Of a DNA stretch of 64,000 bases, positions 1 to 8,335 are shown piece by piece. The translations under genes and the position numbers were made by a program. The stretch's first letter is position 1. Every line of letters begins with the position of its first letter. Origin of the DNA: Streptomyces alanosinicus (lineage in GTDB: Bacteria > Actinomycetota > Actinomycetes > Streptomycetales > Streptomycetaceae); contig NZ_BMVG01000022.1 of the NCBI RefSeq assembly GCF_014650595.1, positions 1-64,000 of the forward strand, read 5' to 3'. Under the pieces are notes generated by a model that saw only the letters and a program-made list of their open reading frames with translations, searched no databases and was not told the origin of the DNA.

Positions 1-1
1 G

Positions 2-235
2 CAGGGCTCGAAGCCGGGGCATGACGAGGAGGGGTCCCAGTCCGGTGACGAGGAGGGGTCCAAGCCGAGTCATGAGCAGCAGGGCTCGAAGCCGGGGCAT
101 GACGAGGAGGGGTCCCAGTCCGGTGACGAGGAGGGGTCCAAGCCGAGTCATGACCAGCAGGGCTCCAAGCCGGGGCACGACGAGGACGCGGCGAAGCCCG
201 GTGACGAGGAGGAGGGGTCCAAGCCCTCGCACGAG
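2..235 (+). repeat. 78-bp tandem repeat, about three copies, in coding sequence
   Basis: Copies begin at 2, 80 and 158 with CAGGGCTC(G/C)AAGCCGGGGCA. The first two are almost identical over 78 bp. The third is diverged in its second half. The unit is a multiple of three, so copy-number change would lengthen or shorten the protein tail without a frameshift. Confidence 0.9.
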
Positions 236-388
236 CACGACGGCGCGAAGTCGGTTCACAAGCGCCACGGGAGCAAGCACGCGCACAAGCGCCACGGAGC
301 CAAGCGCGCGCACAGGCACCACGGGTCCAAGGACGAGGCCAAGCGTTTCTCCCGCTCCTGGGTCGCCGTGACCAACGCGGTTGCGTGA
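2..388 (+). CDS. C-terminal part of a repeat-rich, highly charged protein (5' end outside window)
   Basis: The frame is open from the window edge to a TGA at 386-388 and encodes about 128 residues. The first part is a 26-residue unit containing GSKPGHDEEGSQSGDEEGSK, present about three times. The next part is rich in His, Lys and Arg (KSVHKRHGSKHAHKRHG). The last residues are RFSRSWVAVTNAVA. The acidic half followed by a basic half suggests an unstructured, surface-exposed or nucleic-acid or metal-binding tail. No family can be named because the N-terminal part lies outside the window. The next gene's proposed GTG overlaps this stop codon. The choice of frame rests on codon-level conservation of the repeat and on third-position G/C. 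Confidence 0.72.
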   Translation, partial: QGSKPGHDEEGSQSGDEEGSKPSHEQQGSKPGHDEEGSQSGDEEGSKPSHDQQGSKPGHDEDAAKPGDEEEGSKPSHEHDGAKSVHKRHGSKHAHKRHGAKRAHRHHGSKDEAKRFSRSWVAVTNAVA

Positions 389-1071
389 CCCCGGCCGTCG
401 GCGGGCGGGGCCATGATGAACCTGTGCCCTGCCCTCCGACGCCCTCCCGCCCCCAGGCCCCCGGCCCGGCCGAGGGCCTCGGCCGCCTGGAGTCGGGCCC
501 CACACCCCGGACCGCCGTGGCCTGGCTTCCCCCGGCCGAACTCTGGCCCGCGATCCAGCGCATCCGCGTCGAACACGATCCGCAGATCCGCCGCTGGCCA
601 CCCCATGTGAACCTGGTCTTCGGCTTCGTACCGGAAGAGGACTTCCCGGTGGCACTCCCGCTGCTGGCCGCCGCGGCCGCCGGGTGCGCGCCCTTCGACA
701 TCCGGCTCAGCGGGGTGCGCGCCTTTCGCCACCGGTCCTACGCCACCGTCTGGCTCGACCCCGCCGCGGCCGGCCTGGAGCCCTGGACGGAGCTCCGGCG
801 CGCGCTGGCCGAGCCCTTCCCCTCCTGCGCGGAACGCTTCCCGCGCTTCACCCCGCATCTCTCGCTGGGACGCACCCGCGTGCCGCGCATCCTCGCGGCC
901 GAGTGCGCCGCCCGGCTCGGTGTGCTGCACGCGCGCGTGGCCGAGGTCGAGCTGCTCTCCCGACGCGGTGACGGCCCCATGCGGACACGGGCCACGATCG
1001 ACCTGGGCACCGGCGCGGTACGCCACCGTCCCGGACCGGACCCGGGCGGGTCGTCGACGGATGCTCGGTAG
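385..1071 (+). CDS. 2H phosphoesterase / 2'-5' RNA ligase-like protein
   Basis: The 228-residue product carries the two HxT/S-type motifs of the 2H phosphoesterase superfamily: HVNL at residues 74-77 and HLSL at 158-161. This family includes 2'-5' RNA ligases and cyclic phosphodiesterases acting on nucleotide 2',3'- or 1'',2''-cyclic phosphates. The substrate here cannot be told. The first 40 residues are Pro/Gly-rich and fall outside the fold. The GTG at 385 overlaps the preceding stop as GTGA and has no clear ribosome site, so the true start may lie further in. The protein is likely cytoplasmic, with no signal peptide or membrane segment. Confidence 0.8.
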   Translation: MTPAVGGRGHDEPVPCPPTPSRPQAPGPAEGLGRLESGPTPRTAVAWLPPAELWPAIQRIRVEHDPQIRRWPPHVNLVFGFVPEEDFPVALPLLAAAAAGCAPFDIRLSGVRAFRHRSYATVWLDPAAAGLEPWTELRRALAEPFPSCAERFPRFTPHLSLGRTRVPRILAAECAARLGVLHARVAEVELLSRRGDGPMRTRATIDLGTGAVRHRPGPDPGGSSTDAR

Positions 1072-1109
1072 GCTGCGGAGAGGATTCCCGGGGTGCGAGG
1101 AGTATCTGG

Positions 1110-1676
1110 ATGCCGCAGGCCAGACCCATGCGTGCGGATGCCCGGCGTAACTACGAGCGGCTGCTGAAGGCGGCGGTGGAGGCCTTCGCCGAGCACGGGG
1201 AGAACGCGTCGCTCGACGACATCGCCAAGCGCGCGGGCGTCGGGGCGGGCACGCTCTACCGGCACTTTCCGACCCGGCAGGAGCTGCTGGAGGCCGCGTA
1301 CGTCGACCGCTTCGAGGCGCTCGGGACCCGGGCCGAGGAGCTGGCGCGGGGGTTGCCGGCGGGGGCGGCGCTCCTGGCGTGGCTGCACGAGCTGTGCGTG
1401 GCCACGATCCAGGTGCGGGGGCTGAAGTCCCTGCTGGGCTCGGCGGTCATGGACGGCGGGTCGGTCGCGAGGACGGCGTGCGGTACGTCGGTGCAGGGGG
1501 CGGCGGCGCGGTTGGTGGAGGCGGCCCGGGAGGACGGGTTCCTGCGGGCCGACCTGGAGCCGATCGAGGTGCTGCGGCTGGCCCATGGGGTGGCCACGGC
1601 GTCAGAACTGGCAGGTAGTCAGGGGCAGGAGATCCAGCGGTACCTGACGCTGTTGATGGAGGGGTTGCGGGCGTAG
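1110..1676 (+). CDS. TetR-family transcriptional regulator
   Basis: The 188-residue protein has an N-terminal TetR helix-turn-helix at about residues 12-60, seen as AKRAGVGAGTLYRHFPTR. The C-terminal ligand domain is variable. A GAGGAG ribosome site at 1097-1102 lies 7 nt before the ATG at 1110. A second in-frame ATG at 1128 is possible. It is a monocistronic gene convergent with the TerD gene downstream. The ligand and targets are not evident, and neither neighbour is an obvious efflux or catabolic target. Confidence 0.9.
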   Translation: MPQARPMRADARRNYERLLKAAVEAFAEHGENASLDDIAKRAGVGAGTLYRHFPTRQELLEAAYVDRFEALGTRAEELARGLPAGAALLAWLHELCVATIQVRGLKSLLGSAVMDGGSVARTACGTSVQGAAARLVEAAREDGFLRADLEPIEVLRLAHGVATASELAGSQGQEIQRYLTLLMEGLRA

Positions 1677-1765
1677 CGGTGCCCTGTGCCGGGGCCGGGC
1701 GGGGCGCCTCCCCCGGAGGGGTGACCCCAGCGCCCATCCGCGGCGGCACCCGGGGATCTGGCGGT

Positions 1766-2959
1766 CTACAGTGCCCGCGCTCCCGGTTCCGTCATGTTCC
1801 GGACCGTGCGGGCCTTGACGAAGTCGCCCATGGCCGTCATGTCCCACTCGCCGGAGAACTGGCGGATGAGCTTGGCCATCATCACGCCGGTCTGGGGCTC
1901 GGCGTGGGTGAGGTCGAAGCGGACCAGTTCCTCGCCCGTCGAGGCGTCCAGCAGCCGGCAGTACGCCTTGGCCACCTCCGTGAACTTCTGGCCCGAGAAG
2001 GAGTTCACCGTGAAGACCAGGCCGGTGACCTCCTGGGGGAGACGGCCGAGGTCCACGGTGATCACCTCGTCGTCGCCTCCGCCCTCGCCCGTCAGATTGT
2101 CCCCGGAGTGCCTGATCGCGCCATTGAGGATCGTGAGCTTGCCGAAGTAGCAGCTGTCGATGTGGTTGCGCTGCGGGCCGTAGGCGATGACCGAGGCGTC
2201 GAGGTCGATGTCCTTGCCCCGGAAGGCGGGCTCCCAGCCGAGGCCCATCCGCACCTGGGAGAGCAGCGGCCGGCCGCCCTTGACCAGGGACACGGTCTGG
2301 TTCTTCTGCAGGCTGACCCGGCCCTTGTCCAGATTCACCTTTCCGGCACCCGGCACCGGGGCGGGCGGGACCGGGGCGGCCGGTGCGGCCGGGGGCTGCG
2401 CGGCGGGCACCGGCGGAGCCACCGGCTGCTGCTGCGGGGCGGCGGGCGCCGCGGCCGGCGCTTCCACCGTCACCCCGAAGTCGGTCGCGATGCCGGCCAG
2501 TCCGTCCGCGTACCCCTGGCCCACGGCGCGGGCCTTCCAGGCGCCGCCCCGGCGGTAGATCTCCACGATGACCAGTGCCGTTTCCGTGCCGAGCTGGGGC
2601 GGGGTGAACGAGGCCAGCACCGCGCCGGCGTCCGCGTCACGGATCGTGGCGGTCGGCTCGATGCCCTGGAAGGTCTGGCCGGCCGCGTCCGGGCTGGCCG
2701 TCACCACGATCTTCTCGATGTCCGGCGGGACGGCACCGGTGTCGACCGTGATCGCGTCCGGCGCCGCACCGCCGCCGGACGCGTGGGTCACGCCGGGCCC
2801 CGCCGGCTGGTTGTAGAAGATGAAGTCGTCGTCCGAGCGCACCTTGCCGTCGGCGGTGAGCAGCAGGCCCGACACATCGAGCCGCACCGGAGCGGCGACG
2901 TCCACCGTCACGCGCACGGCCGGGAGAGGGATGTTCGAGCCAGGGGTCATAGCTGTCAT
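1766..2959 (-). CDS. Two-domain TerD-family (tellurite/stress) protein
   Basis: The 397-residue protein holds two TerD-like domains. The first spans about residues 10-165, with DDDFIFYNQP and VDTGAVPPDIEKIV. The second spans about 208-397, with RMGLGWEPAFRGKDIDLDAS and LTGEGGGDDEVITVDL. A linker of roughly 40 residues rich in Pro and Ala joins them. TerD domains bind calcium through acidic loops (here DNLTGEGGGDDE) and belong to stress and tellurite-resistance systems whose mechanism is poorly defined. The protein has no signal peptide and is probably cytosolic. No other ter genes adjoin it. The start could also be the ATG three codons further in. Confidence 0.9.
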   Translation of the reverse strand: MTAMTPGSNIPLPAVRVTVDVAAPVRLDVSGLLLTADGKVRSDDDFIFYNQPAGPGVTHASGGGAAPDAITVDTGAVPPDIEKIVVTASPDAAGQTFQGIEPTATIRDADAGAVLASFTPPQLGTETALVIVEIYRRGGAWKARAVGQGYADGLAGIATDFGVTVEAPAAAPAAPQQQPVAPPVPAAQPPAAPAAPVPPAPVPGAGKVNLDKGRVSLQKNQTVSLVKGGRPLLSQVRMGLGWEPAFRGKDIDLDASVIAYGPQRNHIDSCYFGKLTILNGAIRHSGDNLTGEGGGDDEVITVDLGRLPQEVTGLVFTVNSFSGQKFTEVAKAYCRLLDASTGEELVRFDLTHAEPQTGVMMAKLIRQFSGEWDMTAMGDFVKARTVRNMTEPGARAL

Positions 2960-3022
2960 GCCGGGTGAACGAACGACACCGCTTTACCGTTCCCTTACCC
3001 GCCGAACGGCTCGGAACAGGCC

Positions 3023-4012
3023 CTACGGCACGACCACGATCTTGCGGCCCACCCCGGCCGCGAACTGCTCCAGCGCCTGCGGGTACCGGTCCAGCGGGAT
3101 CCGGTCGCTGATGAAGATCTCCGGGTCCAGCACCCCGTTCGCGAACAGCTCGGCCGCCCGCTCGAAGCTGTGCAGCACGGCCATGGACCCGGTGATCGTG
3201 ATCTCCTGGTTGTAGATCCGGTACGGGTCGATCGTCACGCGTGTCGCGTAGTCGGCCACCCCGAACTGCAGGAACGTCCCCGCCTTCGCCACCCGGCCGA
3301 GCCCGTCCTGGATCGCGGCCGCGTTGCCGGTCGCGTCCACGACCACGTCCCAGCCCTGCGGCCGGTCCAGCTCGTCCGCGTTCGCCGCCGAGGCGGACAC
3401 GCCGAGCCGCCGCGCCGTCTCCAGGCGTGCCGGGTTCACGTCGACGACGTCGACGCTCGCCGCGCCCGTCCGCTTGGCCAGCTCCAGCATCATCAGACCC
3501 ATGGTCCCGGAGCCGTAGACCAGCACATGGGCGCCCAGGCGGGACTGGAGGACGTCGTAGCCGCGGACCGCGCAGGACAGTGGCTCCACCAGGGCCGCGT
3601 CCTCGGTGCGTACGTGCTCCGGCAGCTTCACGCAGTTGGCCACGGGAGCGAGGGCGTACTGGGCCGCTCCGCCCGCCGTGGTGACGCCGATCGCGGCCCA
3701 CCGCTCGCACAGGTTGTTGTGGCCGGTGCGGCAGTAACGGCATTCGTAGCAGTACAGGGAGGGGTCGACGGCCACCCGGTCCCCGACCGCCACCTCGGTG
3801 ACCTGGCTGCCGACGCCGACCACCGCGCCCGCGAACTCGTGTCCGGGGACGATCGGCAGCTTGGGTGCGAACTCGCCCTGGAGGATATGGAGGTCGGTGC
3901 CGCACAGGCCGCAGGCGGCCACTTCGACGACGACCTCGCGCGGGCCCGGTGTCGGGTCCGGCACCTCGGCGACGACGGCGCGGCCCACGGACTCGATGAC
4001 GGCGGCCTTCAT
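3023..4012 (-). CDS. Zinc-dependent medium-chain alcohol/polyol dehydrogenase
   Basis: The 329-residue MDR-family enzyme shows catalytic zinc ligands C37 (CGLCGTD), H58 and E59 (GHEF), and a structural zinc site at C88, C91, C94 and C102. The Rossmann segment is VLVYGSGTMGLMMLELAK. The family oxidises polyols and secondary alcohols with NAD(P). Its position as the last gene of a sugar/polyol ABC operon suggests it oxidises the imported substrate, for example to a ketose. The ATG overlaps the stop of the upstream permease by four bases (ATGA). The exact substrate is inference. Confidence 0.9.
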   Translation of the reverse strand: MKAAVIESVGRAVVAEVPDPTPGPREVVVEVAACGLCGTDLHILQGEFAPKLPIVPGHEFAGAVVGVGSQVTEVAVGDRVAVDPSLYCYECRYCRTGHNNLCERWAAIGVTTAGGAAQYALAPVANCVKLPEHVRTEDAALVEPLSCAVRGYDVLQSRLGAHVLVYGSGTMGLMMLELAKRTGAASVDVVDVNPARLETARRLGVSASAANADELDRPQGWDVVVDATGNAAAIQDGLGRVAKAGTFLQFGVADYATRVTIDPYRIYNQEITITGSMAVLHSFERAAELFANGVLDPEIFISDRIPLDRYPQALEQFAAGVGRKIVVVP

Positions 4013-4836
4013 TTCACGGCTCCCAACGACAGGCCCTGGACCAGCTTGTCCTGGGCGGCGAACCCCGCGGCGAGCACCGGCAGGGAGATGACGAGCGACG
4101 CGGCGCACACCTTGGCCAGGAACAGGCCCTGGCTGGTGATGAAGCCGGTCAGGAACACGGGAGCGGTCTCGGCGACCACGCCTGTGAGCACGCGGGCGAA
4201 CAGCAGCTCGTTCCAGCTGAAGATGAAGCAGATCAGGGCGGTCGCGGCGATGCCGGGCAGGGCGATCGGGGCCACCACGCGCGCGAGGACGGTCGGCAGG
4301 CGGGCGCCGTCCACCCGGGCCGCCTCGATGACGGCGACCGGCACCTCGGCGAGGAAGGACTGCATCATCCACACCGCGATCGGCAGGTTCATGGAGGTGT
4401 AGAGGATGACCAGCAGCCAGATGTTGTCGAGCAGCCCGGCGTTCTTGGCGAACAGGTAGATCGGCAGCAGGCCCGCCACGACCGGCAGCATCTTCGTGGA
4501 CAGGAAGAAGAACAGCACGTCCGTCCACTTCTTCACCGGCCGGATCGACAGCGCGTACGCCGCCGGAAGGGCCAGCAGCAGGACGCACAGCGTGGAGACC
4601 ACGGACGCGACCGTGGAGTTGATCAGCGCGGGCCACGGGCTCGCGCCGCCGCCGCTGCCGAAGAAGTCGCGGTAGCCGTCGAGCGTCAGCGACGCGGCGA
4701 AGGACGGCGGGTTGGTCGCCGCGTCCGCCTCGGAGTGGAAGGACGTCAGGGCCATCCAGGCGATGGGCAGGAAGAACACGATCCCGGCCAGCCAGGCCAC
4801 GAGGCCCAGTCCGTTCCGGCGCAGCAGGGCGTTCAT
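4009..4836 (-). CDS. Carbohydrate ABC transporter permease (MalG type)
   Basis: The 275-residue inner-membrane protein has about six transmembrane helices, the first near residues 8-30. It carries the cytoplasmic EAA loop (EAARVDGARLPTVL) that docks the ATPase. It is the second permease of the importer, with a four-base overlap (ATGA) to both the upstream permease and the downstream dehydrogenase. Length and motif order fit the MalG/CUT1 permease family. No ATPase gene is present, as is common in Streptomyces where a shared MsiK-type ATPase serves many importers. Confidence 0.93.
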   Translation of the reverse strand: MNALLRRNGLGLVAWLAGIVFFLPIAWMALTSFHSEADAATNPPSFAASLTLDGYRDFFGSGGGASPWPALINSTVASVVSTLCVLLLALPAAYALSIRPVKKWTDVLFFFLSTKMLPVVAGLLPIYLFAKNAGLLDNIWLLVILYTSMNLPIAVWMMQSFLAEVPVAVIEAARVDGARLPTVLARVVAPIALPGIAATALICFIFSWNELLFARVLTGVVAETAPVFLTGFITSQGLFLAKVCAASLVISLPVLAAGFAAQDKLVQGLSLGAVK

Positions 4837-5771
4837 GCGCGGGACACCTCCTCGCGGAACAGGGACGACACCACGCGCAGGGCGAAGGTCGCGATGATGA
4901 TCGAGCCGATGACGACCAGGACGCCGGCGGCCGAGGCGAGGCCGTTCTCATGGGCCTGGTAGAAGCTCTGGTAGACGGTGTAGGGCAGGTTGGCGGTGCC
5001 GAGCCCGCCGGAGGTGATCGTGAAGACCGCGTCGAAGTTCTGCACGATGTAGATCGAGCCGAGCAGCGCGCCGAGTTCGAGGTAGCGGCGCAGATGAGGG
5101 AGCGTCAGATGGCGGAAGATCTGCCAGTCGCTCGCGCCGTCGACCCGGGCGGCCTCGATCTGCTGCTGGTCCCGGCTCTGCAGCCCGGCGAGCAGGATCA
5201 GCATCATGAACGGCGTCCACTGCCACACCAGTGAGGCCTCGACCGCGAGCAGCGGGGTGTGGGAGATCCAGTCGGGCTGTGGGCCGCCCACATAGTGCAA
5301 CAACCCATTGAGCAAGCCGTATTCAGGGTTGTAGAGCACATGCTTCCAGAGCAGGGCCGCGGCCACCGGCACCACCAGGAAGGGCGCGATGAGCAGGGTG
5401 CGGACGATGCCGCGGCCGCGGAACCTCCGGTCCAGCAGCAGGGCGAGCACCAGCCCGAGGACCAGGCTGGCCAGCACCACCGCCACCGTGAGCAGCACGG
5501 TCGTCCACACCGAGTGGCGCAGATCGGTGTCGGTCAGCACCTGACGGTAGTTGTCGAGGCCGGTGAAGTGACGGGCCTTGGGGTAGAGGGCGTTCCAGTC
5601 GAAGAAGGAGATCACCAGTGTGGCCACGAACGGCAGCTGGGTGACGGCGATCATGAACACGAGGGCCGGCAGCAGCGGGGCCCGGGTGGCCCAGGCGCGC
5701 AGCCGGGCCGGGGGCCGTTTCACTGTGCGTGCGGTGGTGGCCGCCAGAGGGGCCGTTGTCGTCGCTGTCAT
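4833..5771 (-). CDS. Carbohydrate ABC transporter permease (MalF type)
   Basis: The 312-residue polytopic protein has a 30-residue polar N-terminal tail, then helices starting with LLPALVFMIAVTQLPFVATL. Its EAA-loop signature is EAARVDGASDWQIFRHLTLP. It pairs with the MalG-type permease downstream and the lipoprotein upstream. Both junctions are four-base overlaps, so the four structural genes form one operon. The CUT1 family imports oligosaccharides or polyols. Confidence 0.93.
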   Translation of the reverse strand: MTATTTAPLAATTARTVKRPPARLRAWATRAPLLPALVFMIAVTQLPFVATLVISFFDWNALYPKARHFTGLDNYRQVLTDTDLRHSVWTTVLLTVAVVLASLVLGLVLALLLDRRFRGRGIVRTLLIAPFLVVPVAAALLWKHVLYNPEYGLLNGLLHYVGGPQPDWISHTPLLAVEASLVWQWTPFMMLILLAGLQSRDQQQIEAARVDGASDWQIFRHLTLPHLRRYLELGALLGSIYIVQNFDAVFTITSGGLGTANLPYTVYQSFYQAHENGLASAAGVLVVIGSIIIATFALRVVSSLFREEVSRA

Positions 5772-7138
5772 CGTCCCTCGTACTCCTTGGAGATCTTCTC
5801 GGCGAGCGCCTGTGATTTCTTGAGGGCCGAGTCGACGGACTGGCGTCCGGCGATGGCCGCGCTGATCTCCTGGGAGACCTTGGTGCCGAGGTCGGTGAAC
5901 TCGGGGATGCCGACGAACTGGATGCCGGGCGCGGGCCGCGGCTGCACACCGGGGTCGTTCGGGCGGGCGCTCTCGATGGCCTCCTTGGTCATCTCCTGGA
6001 ACGACGCGGCCGACTTGCGGTAGTCGGCGTTCGTGTACGTCGAGGCCCGCTTGCCCGCCGGGACGTCGGGCCAGCCGCTGGTCTCGCCGACGAGCCGCTC
6101 ATATCCCCTGCCGGACGCCCAGGAGACGAACTTCCAGGCCTTGTCGGGGTTGTGGGAGGCCTTCTGGATGCCCCAGGCCCAGGTGTAGAGCCAGCCGGCG
6201 GACGGCGTCCGTACGACGGGGGCCGGGGCGTAGCCCAGCCTGCCCTTGACCGGGGAGCCGGACGCCTCCAGCAGGCCGGCCGCGCTGGTGGCGTCGTACC
6301 ACATGGCGACCTTGCCCTGGGTCATGTCGTTGAGGCACTCGGCGAACCCGGACTGCGCGGCGCCGGACTCGCCGTGGGCGCGGACGAGGCCGACATAGAA
6401 CTTCGTCGCCTTCTCGAACTCCGGGGAGTCGAGGCGGGCCTTCCACCGCTTGTCGAACCAGGTGCCGCCGAAGGTGTTCACGACGGTGGTCAGCGGGGCC
6501 GTCATCTCGCCCCAGCCCGGCAGTCCGCGCAGACAGATGCCCTTCATCCCGGGCTGTGCGCCGTCCGCCTTCGCGGCGAGGTCGGCGACCTGCTGCCAGG
6601 TGGGGTGCGCGGGCATGGCCAGGCCCTTCGCCGCGAACACGTCCTTGCGGTACATCAGGAAGGACGACTCGCCGTAGAAGGGCTGCCCGTAGAGCCTGCC
6701 GTCGTCGGCGGTCAGCGACTGGCGCATGGGCGCCAGCACGTCCCGCTGGTCGTACGACGGGTCCTTCGCCGCGTACGAGTTCATCTCGTGCAGCCAGCCG
6801 TTGCGGGCGTAGATGGGTATCTCGTAGTTGGAGAGGGTGGCCACGTCGTACTGCCCGGCCTGGTTGGCGAAGTCCTGGCTGATCTTGTCGCGTACGTCGT
6901 TCTCGGGCAGGACCGTGAAGTTGACCTTGATGCCGGTCTCCTTGGTGAAGTGCGCGGCGGTCAGCTTCTGCAACTCGGTCATCTGGGGGTTGTTGACCAT
7001 CAGGACATTGATGGAGTCGCCGCCGGAACCGGACCCGCCCGCGCCGGCCCAGCAGCCGGAGAGCAGCGGGGCGAGCAGCGTCCCTGCGGCGGCCATGGCG
7101 AGTGTGACGCGCGGCCTCCGTCGGCTCGGGATACGCAT
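5768..7138 (-). CDS. Sugar/polyol-binding lipoprotein of ABC importer
   Basis: The 456-residue precursor has a basic N-terminus, a hydrophobic stretch and the lipobox LSGC, with C29 as the lipidated residue. A Gly/Ser spacer then leads into a family-1 extracellular solute-binding fold. Motifs such as YGQPFYGESSFLMYRKDVF and GLPGWGEMTAPL resemble the sorbitol/mannitol (SmoE-like) binding proteins, from memory of the family. An AGGAG site lies 7 nt before the ATG. It is the first structural gene of the importer operon and would be exposed on the outer face of the membrane. Confidence 0.9.
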   Translation of the reverse strand: MRIPSRRRPRVTLAMAAAGTLLAPLLSGCWAGAGGSGSGGDSINVLMVNNPQMTELQKLTAAHFTKETGIKVNFTVLPENDVRDKISQDFANQAGQYDVATLSNYEIPIYARNGWLHEMNSYAAKDPSYDQRDVLAPMRQSLTADDGRLYGQPFYGESSFLMYRKDVFAAKGLAMPAHPTWQQVADLAAKADGAQPGMKGICLRGLPGWGEMTAPLTTVVNTFGGTWFDKRWKARLDSPEFEKATKFYVGLVRAHGESGAAQSGFAECLNDMTQGKVAMWYDATSAAGLLEASGSPVKGRLGYAPAPVVRTPSAGWLYTWAWGIQKASHNPDKAWKFVSWASGRGYERLVGETSGWPDVPAGKRASTYTNADYRKSAASFQEMTKEAIESARPNDPGVQPRPAPGIQFVGIPEFTDLGTKVSQEISAAIAGRQSVDSALKKSQALAEKISKEYEGR

Positions 7139-7203
7139 GGATCGCTCCTGGAGAGGGAGATATGGGGACGTAAGGGGCGCTCGGAGGTGTGGAACGCCCC
7201 TGG

Positions 7204-7239
7204 GGGGAGTGAGGTGTTTCTGGGGGAGTGAGGTGTTTC
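7204..7239. repeat. Direct repeat upstream of the importer operon
   Basis: The 17-mer GGGGAGTGAGGTGTTTC occurs at 7204-7220 and again at 7223-7239, a 19-bp period. It lies in the 137-bp gap between the DeoR gene and the binding-protein gene. This is where an operator for the adjacent DeoR regulator would be expected. DeoR proteins often bind iterated sites, but the assignment is inference. Confidence 0.5.
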
Positions 7240-7275
7240 GGGGAAGGTGGGGTGTCGCTGGGGTGGGGCGGAGGT

Positions 7276-8046
7276 TCAGACCCGGATGACCTGCGGGCCC
7301 AGCAGGGAGTAGCGGTGGGCCTCGGCCGTCGGCAGGAGGGTGCTCGTCACGATCGCCTCCAGCGCGCCGACCTCGGCGAACCGGCAGAAGCTGACCGCGC
7401 CGAACTTGGTGTGCACGCCCGCGAAGACGGTGCGCCGCGCGGCTCGCATCGCCTGCGCCTTGACCTCGCTGACCGCCGGGTCGGGCGTGGTCAGGCCGTG
7501 CTCGCGGGAGATGCCGTTGGCGCCGATGAAGGCGAGGTCGACGACGAAGCCGGCCAGCATCTTCGTCGTCCAGTGGTCGACGGTGGCCAGCGTGCCGGAC
7601 CGCACCCGGCCGCCGAGGAGCAGGACCGACATGGTGTCGATCTCGGCGAGGGAGCCCGCGACCGGCAAGGACGCGGTGACCACGGTCAGCGGGCGGTCGG
7701 CCGGCAGGGCCTCGGCGATCAGCTGCGGGGTGAAGCCCTCGTCCACGAAGACCGTCTCGGCGTCCCCGAGCAGCTCGGCCGCGGCCGCCGCGATCCGGCG
7801 TTTCTCGGGCACATGGCTGGTGGCACGGAAGGCGAGCGTCGTCTCGAAGCCGGCGCTCTCCACCGGATAGGCACCGCCGTGCGTACGGCGGACCAGCCCG
7901 TGGTCCTCCAGGGCGCGCAGATCACGCCGGATGGTCTCCTTGGCCACGCCCAGCTCGGCGGCCAGCGCGGTGACGTCGACCGAGCCGGTCGCCCGCGCGG
8001 CCAGCACGATCGCGCGCTGGCGTTCCTCCGCCGTCTTCTCGCTCAT
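7276..8046 (-). CDS. DeoR-family regulator of the importer operon
   Basis: The 256-residue protein has the N-terminal DeoR winged helix at about residues 18-55 (LAAELGVAKETIRRDLRAL) and the C-terminal sugar-phosphate sensor domain. That domain contains the DEGFTP and LLGGRVRSGTL segments. DeoR proteins usually repress sugar catabolic operons and respond to a phosphorylated intermediate. It lies just upstream of the ABC/dehydrogenase operon on the same strand. The ATG at 8046 was chosen because a GGAGAGG site lies 11 nt before it. The in-frame GTG at 8058 overlaps that site. Confidence 0.92.
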   Translation of the reverse strand: MSEKTAEERQRAIVLAARATGSVDVTALAAELGVAKETIRRDLRALEDHGLVRRTHGGAYPVESAGFETTLAFRATSHVPEKRRIAAAAAELLGDAETVFVDEGFTPQLIAEALPADRPLTVVTASLPVAGSLAEIDTMSVLLLGGRVRSGTLATVDHWTTKMLAGFVVDLAFIGANGISREHGLTTPDPAVSEVKAQAMRAARRTVFAGVHTKFGAVSFCRFAEVGALEAIVTSTLLPTAEAHRYSLLGPQVIRV

Positions 8047-8245
8047 GTCGTCACCCACCTCTCCGCCGAGCTGCCCGTTCGGGCCCTTGGGGGAAGTTCT
8101 ACAGGGGGTGTGCGGTGCTTACCAGGCCTATTGTGAGCCCGATCCTGCCCGTCTGTGCCCGTTTGCCCGAGGGGATGCCCGGCGCGGACCTGCGGGGTCG
8201 TGCGGGGCGGAGTGAGAGCGGGCGGCCCGGATGCCCGAAAGGGCA

Positions 8246-8274
8246 GCGGGCGGGCCCGTTCGGTGCCCGCCCGC
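8246..8274. terminator. GC-rich hairpin after udh
   Basis: A perfect 10-bp stem, GCGGGCGGGC at 8246-8255 and GCCCGCCCGC at 8265-8274, with a 9-nt loop. It lies between the end of udh and the DeoR gene, both on the minus strand. There is no T-run, which is usual for Streptomyces terminators. Confidence 0.55.
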
Positions 8275-8335
8275 GCGTGGGGAGGTTCGATATGCGCCGC
8301 CCGAGGGTCTTCTTTCCGCCGCCCAGGGCCCTTGT

